DNA of 64,000 bases from Notospermus geniculatus. Its lineage: Eukaryota; Nemertea; Pilidiophora; Heteronemertea; Lineidae. The notes under the pieces were generated by a model. It did no database searches and had not been told where the DNA came from. It saw nothing but the letters and a program-made list of their open reading frames with translations. Shown piece after piece: positions 22,201 through 30,895 of the stretch. The position numbers were made by a program, and so were the translations under genes. The stretch's first letter is position 1. Each line of letters starts with the position of its first letter. The DNA is taken from the NCBI GenBank assembly GCA_002633025.1, contig NMRB01000028.1, positions 175,976-239,975 of the forward strand, read 5' to 3'.

Positions 22201-22371
22201 CCCAATTCCACCAATCAGAACCAAGATTCCCCATATCACCGGCACTAACACTGATTCCAAGGAGAATACGTGATTTACACCTCCCGTTGGAAGAATCGTC
22301 GAATTTTCAAAGTAGGACAAGTTGCCCGGCGGTGCAGCCGAGGCGTAGGCTAATATCCCTGTCTGCGTCAT
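15753..22371 (-). CDS. Neuropeptide GPCR, kisspeptin/galanin/AstA-receptor type
   Basis: Four exons (22012-22371, 20080-20215, 16766-17004, 15753-16274) with GT-AG introns of 1796, 3075 and 491 bp join in frame to 418 residues. The start is the first ATG (22369-22371) after an in-frame TAA. The N-terminus has two glycosylation sequons (N17, N23). N58 (TM1), D85 (TM2), C112 and C192 (predicted disulphide), D136-R-Y, P217 (TM5), SWLP 277-280 (TM6) and N318-P-F-V-Y mark a class A receptor. FCVPFT and WIFGNIMCKF in TM2-TM3, DRYFAIVHPLKS, and YSFMGDGFRRAFRRSFP after TM7 are closest, from memory of the family, to kisspeptin receptors, with galanin and allatostatin-A receptors next. It would act in the plasma membrane on a peptide ligand through G proteins. 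TM6 has Ser where most relatives have Cys (CWxP). The C-tail is Ser-rich. Ligand class is inference. Confidence 0.9.
16766..17004 (-). CDS. GPCR exon 3: TM4 end to TM5
   Basis: Acceptor TTTTCTTTCAG and donor GTGAGT. It completes a split codon from exon 2 and encodes the end of TM4, extracellular loop 2 with C192 (YFCRDTWP), and TM5 (CYVIPLIIIIICYTLM), ending at residue 245 in phase 0. Confidence 0.92.
17230..17326. mobile_element. Hairpin element HP2, copy 1
   Basis: CATCCTCCCATAGTAGGGCT at 17230 pairs with the reverse complement of 17280-17326 (ending CTGCTGTGGGAGGATG). A second copy in inverse orientation lies at 57224-57311. Located in receptor intron 2. Confidence 0.85.
17925..18185 (+). 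mobile_element. tRNA-derived SINE, copy 1
   Basis: A-box-like TAGCCTCGTGGTTGTC and B box GGTTCGAATCC are followed by a conserved body (GGCTCTTCA, GTGCCTTGTA, TTTGCAAGG, CCAAGTGAGGAACATG, GCCCTGA.GGAAAAAT). The same body occurs at 30638, 35826, 60732 (-) and 60952 (-). Located in receptor intron 2. Confidence 0.85.
18507..18940. repeat. 78-bp minisatellite, ~5.5 copies
   Basis: Units start at 18507, 18585, 18663, 18741, 18816 and 18898 with AGGTCA(A/C)TTCCACGGTTTG and include GTTGGTTTGTCTCCA and GGAAGTGGCGTTGAG. The period is 78 bp, a multiple of three, so one frame on each strand stays open as a 26-residue repeat. No gene is inferred. It lies within receptor intron 2. Confidence 0.92.
19745..19883 (+). 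mobile_element. Interspersed repeat family R3, copy 2
   Basis: TCAATAGGTGTCACTAGTGG, GGTTAAAACTATTGAAATGA, CGGTCCTGATCAATTTCCCA and TATTAGGACCGGG align with the copies at 13260 and 57411. Confidence 0.85.
20080..20215 (-). CDS. GPCR exon 2: TM3, DRY motif, loop 2
   Basis: Acceptor TTTCTGTGTATTTCAG and donor GTACGT; 136 bp. It encodes TM3 from MMATCLTLTAM through DRYFAIVHPLKS to TM4 (ITSCTIWI), residues 121-165 plus one base. Too short to stand out as an isolated ORF, it is fixed by the splice sites and by phase agreement with exons 1 and 3. Confidence 0.92.
20282..20345 (+). mobile_element. tRNA-like SINE head
   Basis: A-box-like TGGCGTAGTGAC and B box GGGTTCGAATCTCGG lie 45 bp apart, the spacing of an internal Pol III promoter. 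The following ~130 bp (to about 20475) may be its body. It does not fold as a full tRNA. Confidence 0.55.
20691..21040. repeat. Two short dyads in receptor intron 1
   Basis: CTGGTCCTACC / GGTAGGACCAG (20691-20731) and CCCGATCCTAAC / GTTAGGATCGGG (20992-21040) are exact 11-12-bp inverted repeats. They may be ends of a degenerate inverted-repeat element. Confidence 0.5.
21842..22004. repeat. Tandem duplication at receptor exon 1 donor
   Basis: CTGACGTCGTCAAATAACGT (21842 on) and CTGACGTTGTCAAATTACGT (21928 on) start two ~85-bp diverged copies, both with AAATCTTTCCAT. The second copy ends two bases before the GTAAGT donor of exon 1. Confidence 0.8.
22012..22371 (-). CDS. GPCR exon 1: N-terminus, TM1-TM3 start
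   Basis: ATG at 22369-22371, donor GTAAGT at 22006-22011, phase 0. It encodes the short glycosylated N-terminus, TM1 (GNGLVIYVIVF), intracellular loop 1 and TM2 (NLAITDLAFLFFCVPFT), and WIFGNIMCKF with the TM3 cysteine. Confidence 0.92.
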
Positions 22372-22373
22372 TG

Positions 22374-22398
22374 TGACGTCATTCAACTGATGACGTAA
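22374..22398. promoter_or_regulatory. CRE-like sites just before receptor ATG
   Basis: TGACGTCA (22374-22381), a full cAMP-response-element consensus, lies two bases upstream of the start codon on the - strand. TGACGTAA (22391-22398) lies ten bases further. They match CREB/ATF sites in sequence, but the position is in the 5' UTR or proximal promoter and the transcription start is unknown. Confidence 0.35.
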
Positions 22399-22399
22399 T

Positions 22400-24050
22400 A
22401 GTACGCATTAAAGAAAGTCGAAATTCTTGTACTCCAACTATCAGAATCTCGCTCACATGCGTTTTCCTTCTAATCGTTCCAAGCGTATAATCCGGTATTC
22501 TTTTACATACACCTGCACTGATTTCAGATCCGCGGACGTTTATTGAAAGTAAATTTAATTACTCTGTCAAGTTAAATTTCGGCGAACGTTTCATAAATAT
22601 TAAAGGAAACCGATCGAATTTATCTCATTTTCTCATTTTTTTTGAGTAATCCAATAGAACAGGCGACATTGATTCGCACGTTGCTCAGACTTTTCGCTCG
22701 AAGGTTTGCCTGGGAATTATAGATAACGTTATTTGAAAATTCACCGAAGGGTTTGTGCCAGAAAATTTATCAGCAATGGCCGCAAAAGAGTTGCGCAGCA
22801 ATCAAATTTCACTCCCGTGGTGGTTGAGACAGGCATAAAAAATTACCGGTTCTTGAGCCATTAGTTGAACGGTGTAAATGGGCGCTTAAGCCGGAATATT
22901 CACTCCTGAATGCAGGTCAATGGAGAGGCATGTCTTCTAACACAAGCATTCGGCCTTACCTTACGATCTTTCAAGCCCAATCACAAAGAAACCATTCACT
23001 GATTCTAAATCACTGACTTCGACTATCAAACGAAATTATCTCTGTGGTCCAAGTGCCACTTGACTGACAAGAGTAGCAATTCGCTGATGTACGGTTTCTT
23101 CACCGTTTGATGTCCTGGGTTTCAACGCGGTTTATCCGTCACGAGCCCGGGCTTGTTGCGTTGACCTGTAAGTAGAGGAGGTTTACAGCAATCAGTGGCA
23201 ATCAAAGAAACGTCAAAGTGGAAAAAAATAAATTGTTGATGAGATGGCGAGGAAGGCTATAAGAGTGCGGTTTAGAAACGCAACAGGTAAATTCACTTGT
23301 AAAGGAAATGGATGTTTCATCTGGTTTTAGTGATAACGTTACTTTTTTCTTAAGTCATATTGCGTTTACGACACACATTCAACCTCCTACTGATATGTAT
23401 ACCTTAATGGTACTTTTACCATTTTGACTGTAGTCATAAGTATACACAGGTAGTTCCAGTTTCCATTTTTTTTTCCAATGATGAAGTAGCAGTTTACGTA
23501 ATATTCAGTGACTCCGTAAGAGGTTTTTACAATGTTTAACTCAGTTATTACTGTTAAATGTCGTTGAACGTTTCACACGATTACAGTTCGAAATGATATA
23601 AAAAGGATGCTTTTAGATAAACTTCCGTCTTCATTCCTCTACTTATCCTTACACTTGTGGCTGAAGTATTTTAGGAAATAGACGAAGCTTGTTCGCGTCT
23701 ACATGTACTTGTGAACAAATCACGTAGAATTTAAATCCAATTCACTTTAACACCCCGGCAGATTTTAGAACACGCCAGTCTATCACAATGACGTCCCATA
23801 CTAGAACACTTTTTACCCTACTTGTCATTAAAATTGTTGTCAGAAATATCTGCTGAAAGCAACTCGACAATGGTTCCACCTAATCCGTTTATTCTCTTTG
23901 AGTGAAACGTTGAACCGCAAAACTGGAGTACTGGCAAATTGTTCTTGATTGTTACCGTTACTTTCCCAGCTGATGACATAATTTCAGGCAATTATTTTAC
24001 TTTGTTCGGCAATAAAGGAGAGAATTCTCCGTTCTCGAAGTGTTGACTCT
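22400..24050. other. Upstream region of the receptor gene
   Basis: The promoter should lie here, or further upstream if a non-coding first exon exists. No TATA box in a convincing position and no coding frame was identified. Confidence 0.4.
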
Positions 24051-24051
24051 T

Positions 24052-24134
24052 CGTACACCGCATTATTGGTGTACGCTTAAAGATTTCGTACACCGCATGC
24101 ATGGTGTACGCCGGGTGTACATTTGGTGTACGCT
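24052..24134. repeat. Tandem palindromes CGTACACC-GGTGTACG
   Basis: CGTACACC..GGTGTACG dyads with an 8-base centre lie at 24052-24075 and 24087-24110. Two further GGTGTAC half-sites follow in direct orientation (24114-24134). The dyads are 35 bp apart, start to start, about 1.7 kb upstream of the receptor ATG. Confidence 0.7.
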
Positions 24135-24644
24135 ATTTGCTGCAGACTGTCAAGGGTGATGGTAACAGGTAGAGAATGGGAAAAAGTGATCGATGCACCT
24201 GTTGCACTCAACGGACAACAAATGTTAACCGACCGTGTTCTTCCGATAACAAAGTTTGTTAAATGTTTAAAAAACCATGCAAACCACGCACGCGTGTTAA
24301 TTTCCTCTAGGATTAGTGGGTTTAAGAGCTTCCTCGTTAATCTTACAAAAAGAAACCTTGTCACCAACAAATTTTGCGTAGGTTAATTCTCGGCACGTAA
24401 CTTTCTACACTGAGAATTTCGCCTTCCCGTTTTACACTTGATTAAGTGAGCCTTGGTGACAGCGATAGTTTCTTTGCGTTAATGTAATAGCCTATTGCAT
24501 CCATAGCGAAAGTAATTGTCTGAAAAAAAGCGTTGTGGTGAAATCACAGGAAATGAAATGTATTTAGTCTTTCAATTTTTTTGTTTCTCATGCGATCGCT
24601 GTTTGCCGACAATACCAGACACGCCTGCTAGAATTATTCAGCAA

Positions 24645-24928
24645 TAGCCTTTATTATGATGAAACATATAACTGATGAAAGGTACATTCATGTAAGTCAT
24701 TGTGATATAACTGTTTAGATTCTTTTTGCACTCATCATCATGAGAGATCATATGTTTCTTTATCTATACGAAAGCAATCTGAAATAATGGTCGATACCGT
24801 CTGGAGAAGAAGCGGCCCCGCGGCAATGAACATGTCTGGTTTCTTACTTTGTGCCATATCTGGCCACTCCATTAGTTAATCAGTGAATTAATTACAAGTC
24901 ATAAATCACATTGCGTGACTGTCTGATA
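24645..24928 (+). repeat. 284-bp direct repeat, copy 1
   Basis: It starts TAGCCTTTATTATGATGAAA and ends GACTGTCTGATA. It matches 25100-25383 at equal length with about four substitutions by eye. Confidence 0.92.
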
Positions 24929-25099
24929 TAGTTACAGTGCAACATTTGTTTACAGTTTATCTTTAAATCAATTTTCCAATATAGTAGTTATCTTACAACT
25001 TTCTGTATTTCTAATTTTCAACAGTAGAAATAAAGAAAAAGCCTGAAACTCTGCTGCAGGCACTTTTCTGTAAATTTAGTAAGGATATTTCTAACAGTG

Positions 25100-25383
25100 T
25101 AGCCTTTATTATGATGAAACATATAACTGATGAAAGGTACATTCATGTAAGTCATTGTGATATAACTGTTTAGATTCTTTTTGCACTCATCATCATGTGA
25201 GATCATATGTTTCTTTATCTATAGGAAAGCAATCTGAAATAATGGTCGATACCGTCTGGAGAAGAAGCGGCCCCGCGGCAATGAACGTGTATGGTTTCTT
25301 ACTTTGTGCCATATCTGGCCACTCCATTAGTTAATCAGTGAATTAATTACAAGTCATAAATCACATTGCGTGACTGTCTGATA
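25100..25383 (+). repeat. 284-bp direct repeat, copy 2
   Basis: Same length as copy 1; differences include CATGTGAGA for CATGAGAGA and ATAGGAAAG for ATACGAAAG. Copies are 455 bp apart start to start, so this is a partial tandem duplication or a local assembly duplication. Confidence 0.92.
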
Positions 25384-25621
25384 GACATCATGCGTCGAAA
25401 AGTTATGAATTAAGAAGCTTTTTGGACGAAGCTGATAACATAAGGACCAACGTGGGCGTGAAAGATCGTCAAACATAACTCTTTTTCAGAAATTTTGCTT
25501 CAATCAGACATATTATCATTCAAAGACGCTTCTCGCAGCTTTGAAATACGACTTTATAGTCATCATTATTCTTTTTTTTCATCCCCAGAGAAACAATATG
25601 ATTGATGTATACATAGTTCCA

Positions 25622-25980
25622 GCCGTCGGCATGTCAATATCTCGGCTCAAGACAACCCCGCGGGGCGTTCGTACCACCCTGTTTGCAAATATATCGACAC
25701 CACTGCTTACCACTCCGAGTTCCTTCGCTCCAAAGCTATTGCTTATGACACGAGTGTCACCACAAGTATCTCTTCATACCGCAAGTACGTGATAGGTCGA
25801 ATACAATTTGGTGATAGGCCAGGATATTGCTGACGCCATGGGTAAAGGTCAGAAGATGATTTTTTCACCACGCTCACGACTGGTGGTGAAATTGTCACGG
25901 TTGGCGACAGCAACCTGTCATCTTCTAGCGAAGATAATTTCGATGAATTTGTGGCCACGTGTCAATTATATGATTACAGC
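25622..25980 (+). other. Unidentified protein-like frame, with stops
   Basis: In one + frame the segment reads ...YIDTTAYHSEFLRSKAIAYD... to IQFGDRPGYC, then meets TGA and TAA within five codons, then reads SEDDFFTTLTTGGEIVTVGD and on to a TAA near 26003. The same frame with the same stops is in copy B (31523-31880). It may be a decayed coding fragment; I recognise no family. Confidence 0.25.
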
Positions 25981-26044
25981 GGGTTTGACCGCAGTCCATC
26001 TTAATATCTCTAGATTGTCAGTGCGGTTGGTGGTAGGTTGTTTT

Positions 26045-26137
26045 GCGGAATAGGAGGCGGGCGCGGGTGCGGGTGAAATAGCTAAAGGGAAATACGTTGG
26101 ATCGATCTTTTCTACCCGCGTCCACCTCCTATTCCGC
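26045..26137. mobile_element. Inverted-repeat insertion, only in copy A
   Basis: GCGGAATAGGAGGCGGGCGC (26045 on) pairs with 26114-26137 (ACCCGCGTCCACCTCCTATTCCGC overall). Copy B lacks it at the matching place (~31940). Confidence 0.7.
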
Positions 26138-26379
26138 GCCCGCAAACGTCTCGTGGAAAAGCAGCCTTAAAGACCGAATTCCATTCCGTCCCGTGGACTT
26201 GTTGATAGTGTTGCTGTTTGATGATAGTGTTGCTGTTTGATAATGTGCCACAGCGCTTAAGCGCTTTCCACTGTTTTCCACTCCCAATAAGTGCTTCACA
26301 TTGTGACAGTCTGACCACAAAACTTTCTGGTAACTCAAGGTGCAGCTCTTTCAGTGCTCACTTGATCCTTTCAGACCAG

Positions 26380-26590
26380 CATTGAGACCTCGGCAGGGAA
26401 TCGAACCCGTAAGTCCGAAGCTCAATACTGCGCCACCGCGCTCTCCAAGACAGCTTCAGCGCTATAGAGTGAGCTGAAGTACGAAGATTGCAGCTCAATA
26501 AGTGATCCTTTCCGACCAGATGAGGACTCGGCAGGGAGTCGAACCCATAAGTCCGACGCTCAACCACTGTGTCAGTGCTAAAAGACACTT
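26380..26590 (-). repeat. tRNA-like units, - strand
   Basis: Two units, each with CGGCAGGGA(A/G)TCGAACCC (the reverse complement of a B box GGTTCGATTCC) and a downstream TGCGCCACCGCGCTCTCC A-box region, lie at about 26388-26452 and 26526-26580. The predicted T-arm does not pair fully, so these are SINE or pseudo-tRNA sequences. Short CATGAGAGAGCTGACCG repeats follow. Confidence 0.6.
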
Positions 26591-27577
26591 CAACTCATGA
26601 GAGAGAGCTGACCGCATGAGAGAGCTGACCGCATGAGAGAGCTGATTTGTACGAAGATGGCTGGTCGGAAGTTATCAGTTGGCATCTGTTGATGCATTGA
26701 CCTGATGAAAAAAAAACGAAGTAAAAGCTAAAAGCTCTTTATAAAAAATGGTTTAGAAAACAACCACTCTCACAAGTTACCCTCCGATAATCATAACATT
26801 TCCGTTCCTGCCTTGTTATGGTAACGACAACGTACTGATGCATAAACGGAACGTCTCTTTCGAAACGCATGAAAGCGGTAATGGAACTTTCCTAATCGAC
26901 ATTAATGCATTCTCATCAACACTTCAGCCGTTCGTGATGTTTGTCTCGTGTTCCCCAAGGACATAGTGGCCACCGAGAATGAAAGGAGGGAAGGGGACCA
27001 ACGAGTCACGTCGCCTGATTAGCGGCGGCGGTGGATTGTGAAAGGGCCCTCTTTTTTTCAACCCGGCTCATAACGAAATTCGTCTGCAAACACCATCGGG
27101 AATTGCAACTATATCAGTGAATGTCACTTGGGATGAACCATAAATATGTGAAGAAAGGTTTTCTCATGATATGCCGTACTTATGAATAAAAACATCGCAT
27201 AAGAAATGTGAATGAAAAAAATGTGTCCCTGATTGTTGCATTTGTGAAAATTTGTGACTAAGACAGGGGGAAACAATTTGACATTTTATGAATAATTCTA
27301 CATAAATGGAACAATCAAACCCAGTTTCCCATAATCCAGTTTGCAGCATTCAGAATAATGCTGTCGTTACTTGCTTCAGGGTACTTACTTTAAAACTACT
27401 TCTGGAGTTCGTGTTCGTGCTGTTCGAATACAAGTGACAGGTGTCATGAACTCTAACGTGTCCTGATGCTCGCCTGTACTTATGTCTTGAGATTCAGGCT
27501 TTGGCTGTCTCCAGCCCAATTTAATGGTAAACATATTGTTATGGGGCAACCTATATCAGGAACATCCATTAGCAGTG

Positions 27578-27765
27578 CGGAAATAAGCGTACAAAGATAA
27601 CGCTCATTTCCGCATGGTATACGTAGATAGCAGCCTCGTTTCCATTCATTGCGCACCTGCGCATCTCACAGGGTGGAATTCTCGTGTACTCCGTAACGGA
27701 GTGAGCCCATCCAAACATCGCGAGATCTCGCAGCGAGGGCGACGGGAACCAGGCTATATAAATAG
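27578..27765 (+). promoter_or_regulatory. TATA-bearing segment, possible LTR or promoter
   Basis: A hairpin GCGGAAATAAGCG / CGCTCATTTCCGC (27578-27614) precedes a GC-rich stretch and TATATAAATAG (27755-27765). CAATAAAGTC follows ~70 bp later, the order seen in U3-R-U5 of LTRs. Copy B keeps the hairpin and TATA (33664-33674) but not the AATAAA. No polymerase or primer-binding site was identified, so this is tentative. Confidence 0.3.
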
Positions 27766-28815
27766 TGCAGGAACTACCAGTAGACGGAGAGTTTTACTGG
27801 TCTGTATTACAATGCTGGAAGTCGGCTCAATAAAGTCACACTTAGAAGCTTTGTTTTGCCTCGAAATTCGGCATGGTAAATGAGGATACCATATCCTGAT
27901 GCAACGGGTGATTTAATTTGGGAAGAGGACTTTGTTTTGCTGGCAATTTTACTTTTTTAACGGTGTTGTTCGATTGCTTTTTAAATTCTCCCTACCGCAC
28001 ACCGTGTTGCACCAATTCCAGCTGTACCGTGCATTCCAACCTCCGCCAAAATCAGAATCGCCGATTGCCACAGGTTCTTGCTAGTTATATAGATAATGCG
28101 GCAGATGAAACTACAACAAAAATGACTTTGATGTACATGTAAGTAGCTGTGCTGCTCTCCACCTGAAGAAACCGTATACAAAATCTCACAGTAACCTCAA
28201 GTTGACCCTGGTTACCATTTTAAGCCACCTTGTGATTATTTACTGCGATTTGTAAAATTCTTCATATCATCTGTTCAAACTCAGTGAACTACTCCCAAGT
28301 GGCGTTTGCCTGAACAGTGTTTGCCATAAGGCGAAGTTGATAACGGCGTGGCATTTTTTGAGCGAATACCCAGTGACTGGTCGGTAAAAAACCTAATCTT
28401 GCAACGTCTGTGGTATTCGCATGTTTCACTGCCACTTTTCGGTGTGCTTTATATGAACCATCAGGGGATTTCTAATGTCTGATCGATCACCTGTGGCAAG
28501 TTATACACCTCGGGACACGCTGCCGTCTGTTCAGTTTCACCACCATCCATCAGACCCTGAGATTTCTTTTTTATATACCACGTTGAAAGTCATTGAAGCC
28601 ACACTGTATTCAATTCAGAAAGTGCTTACGTTCGCCGACGTTAGTGTAGTGTAAAATGTACTGTGGTCTATCTCAATACATTAGACCTCTGCCTGCAGTT
28701 TTTTCAATGTGTGGTGAAAACTGGGGGTTGATTCTTTGAAGTACATGTACGTATCAGGCAAGCATTTTGGGAACCTTCATGAGGCTATGAAATCTCTATA
28801 CCTGCACTCTCTTGA

Positions 28816-29029
28816 AGGGCCTCTAGAGGCAGTTCGCTGTTAGGTTACTCTCAGTACTCCAACTATACAACAGGTGGCGCTAGTAACCATGAACTCATGA
28901 GTTGTGGATCAAATGTTGACAGTGATGAAATTTTACTTCAAAAATGATTCCCAAGTTGCATCCTCATGCCACCAATTCTGTGTTAGTAATCATATCAATA
29001 TGCACTAAAAAGTTGCCTCTAGAGGCCCT
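28816..29029. mobile_element. 214-bp MITE with TTAA-type target, only in copy A
   Basis: Ends are AGGGCCTCTAGAGGCA and TGCCTCTAGAGGCCCT. Flanks are TTGA (28812-28815) and TTAA (29030-29033), and copy B has CTCTTAACAC uninterrupted at that place. A TTAA target suggests the piggyBac group. The inner 12 bp of each end, GCCTCTAGAGGC, is itself a palindrome. Confidence 0.85.
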
Positions 29030-30106
29030 TTAACACTTTGAAAATAACGCGAAATTCGATAACAGATGGGCTTTAAGAATAACACGAACATGCACAAACG
29101 ATTGAAGTCAACATGAAAAGCTAGTAATCTGGAGGTATAACTTGGAAAATTTCTAATATAGCTGTCAACCAAACTTATCATTTCTTAGTTTCCTTCTTCA
29201 ACGTCAACTTTCCACGACGCTTGAACAACACGACCCCATGAATTAAGCGGATGGGCATGTAAATGGTTGTAACCCACACTCCCTAATGGACCACCACGTA
29301 AGAAAGCTACAATTCAATAGGATTTGATAACTTTGCCATCTACCTTTTCCTTAATGGAAGAGATAAATCTACCTTTTAGTGGAGGGCTTATTACAATTCC
29401 TTGAGCGTTGCCACCACGAAATCGCTTTGAAAGATTTATAAACTTAGATTTTGACTAAGTCAGAAAATCTAAATTACCCTTCATTCGCTACACTTTTTCG
29501 TGGTGTTATTTTAACACAATTTTTACATGTCAGTTGTGAATTTTCACCATTGTAATAACAGTTGGATTTCCGATGCTTTCATGTTCGTATCTAACTGTTT
29601 TATTGATCTGCCTTCGTTTTTCCGACGCTTTAGCATGTTTTAAACAGCTGTGATCCATGTGTGGGCGAAGGGATGGACTTTGAAAAAAAAGTACGAGCAA
29701 CTGACAAGGATATTTTTAAGCATAACGTTATTTTACCTTTTTATTGGAGAACAAAGAGGATCCAGATTGTGAAAGCATTCCATTTGATGTTTTTAGATTC
29801 TCTTATTCGATTCAAAAGCCTGATTACGATAAGTATGTAACATTAGAGAGTTTTCGAAGAGCCCACGAAACGCCAACGTGAACGCCAATCCCACTGTTCT
29901 ATGACAAGAAGAGGGCACCGACCATTAAAATGGTCTTTCGCTATGGCGTTTCTGGGGCTTTCCGAAAACTTTCATGTGTCAGATCGTGACGCTCAATTTT
30001 ACCTTGGCATCGTTACCTTTTGCAATGTTTCTGAGCGTCAGTAGCCGAAGCATCCGATAGGACAGTTACATGTAGTAGACGAGGCATATGAAACAGTTCA
30101 ACCCAT

Positions 30107-30289
30107 AAAGGGGCTGGAGGAAGAACGCTCCCATGTCCAAAGTGTGCATATCTCAGAAAGTAAAGGTCCGATTTGAATAAAATTCGCAGTGGTGATATTA
30201 TCACCACTGCGAATTTTATCCAAATCGGAGCAATACTTTCTGAAATATGCACACTTTGGACATGGGAGCGTTCTTCCTCCAGCCCCTTT
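30107..30289. mobile_element. Near-loopless hairpin, only in copy A
   Basis: GGGGCTGGAGGAAGAACGCT (30110 on) pairs with sequence ending CTTCCTCCAGCCCC near 30286. The centre is GGTGATATTATCACC. Arms are ~90 bp with few mismatches. Copy B lacks it (AACCCATAAATCTTTTACTG near 35485). Confidence 0.88.
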
Positions 30290-30637
30290 TTACTGATGTC
30301 ACCAATTACACTTAATCATCATTAAGCTGGCCTATTTTCATATGATCAGTTATGCATGCACCAATAATGGAATCAACAAAATGGAAAAATGAAATAAAAA
30401 ATCACTACAAATTCATAGCTTCACAATTCACATGTGGAACATTTGGTTGCACGATCGTCAAGAGCTCTCAGGCTTGGCACGATACAAAAGAAACTCACAG
30501 GTGTTTCAGGTCGTTTTACATGCCATAAAGGCGACAAACGGCACTGAAGTGGCGTACCGGTATGCAATTTCATATAATGGTAGTCCTGCCCAGCATACAT
30601 GACTAAATGCAGTGTTATAGATCCTACAGTTATATAT

Positions 30638-30895
30638 GAGAAGCCTGATAGCCTAGTGGTTATCACGTCCGCAAGCGGCAGGTCCCGGGTTCGAATCCAG
30701 CCCGGGCCATATCGGGATTTTCATTCCCGGCTCTTCAGTCCGTTGCATGGGACGGCCTTGTGCCTTTGCAAGGGCAAGTAAAAAATCCCATCCAAGTGAG
30801 GAACATGAGTAGTGTGTGATGGCCTCCTCCGTCCTTACCAGGGCCAATAATGCTATAGCGTCGGCCCTGACGGAAAAATGAAATACAAATACAGT
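30638..30895 (+). mobile_element. tRNA-derived SINE, copy 2
   Basis: A box TAGCCTAGTGGTTATC, B box GGTTCGAATCC, then the shared body ending GCCCTGACGGAAAAATGAAA with an ATACAAATACAG tail. Lies in copy A. Confidence 0.88.

Noticed and set aside
26380-26452. Functional tRNA gene on the - strand
   Set aside because: A and B boxes are present, but the T-arm and acceptor stem do not pair over full length, and the unit is repeated like a SINE.
30599-30847. Short ORFs around 30600-30850 and 60612-60961
   Set aside because: They fall in the tRNA-derived SINE copies.
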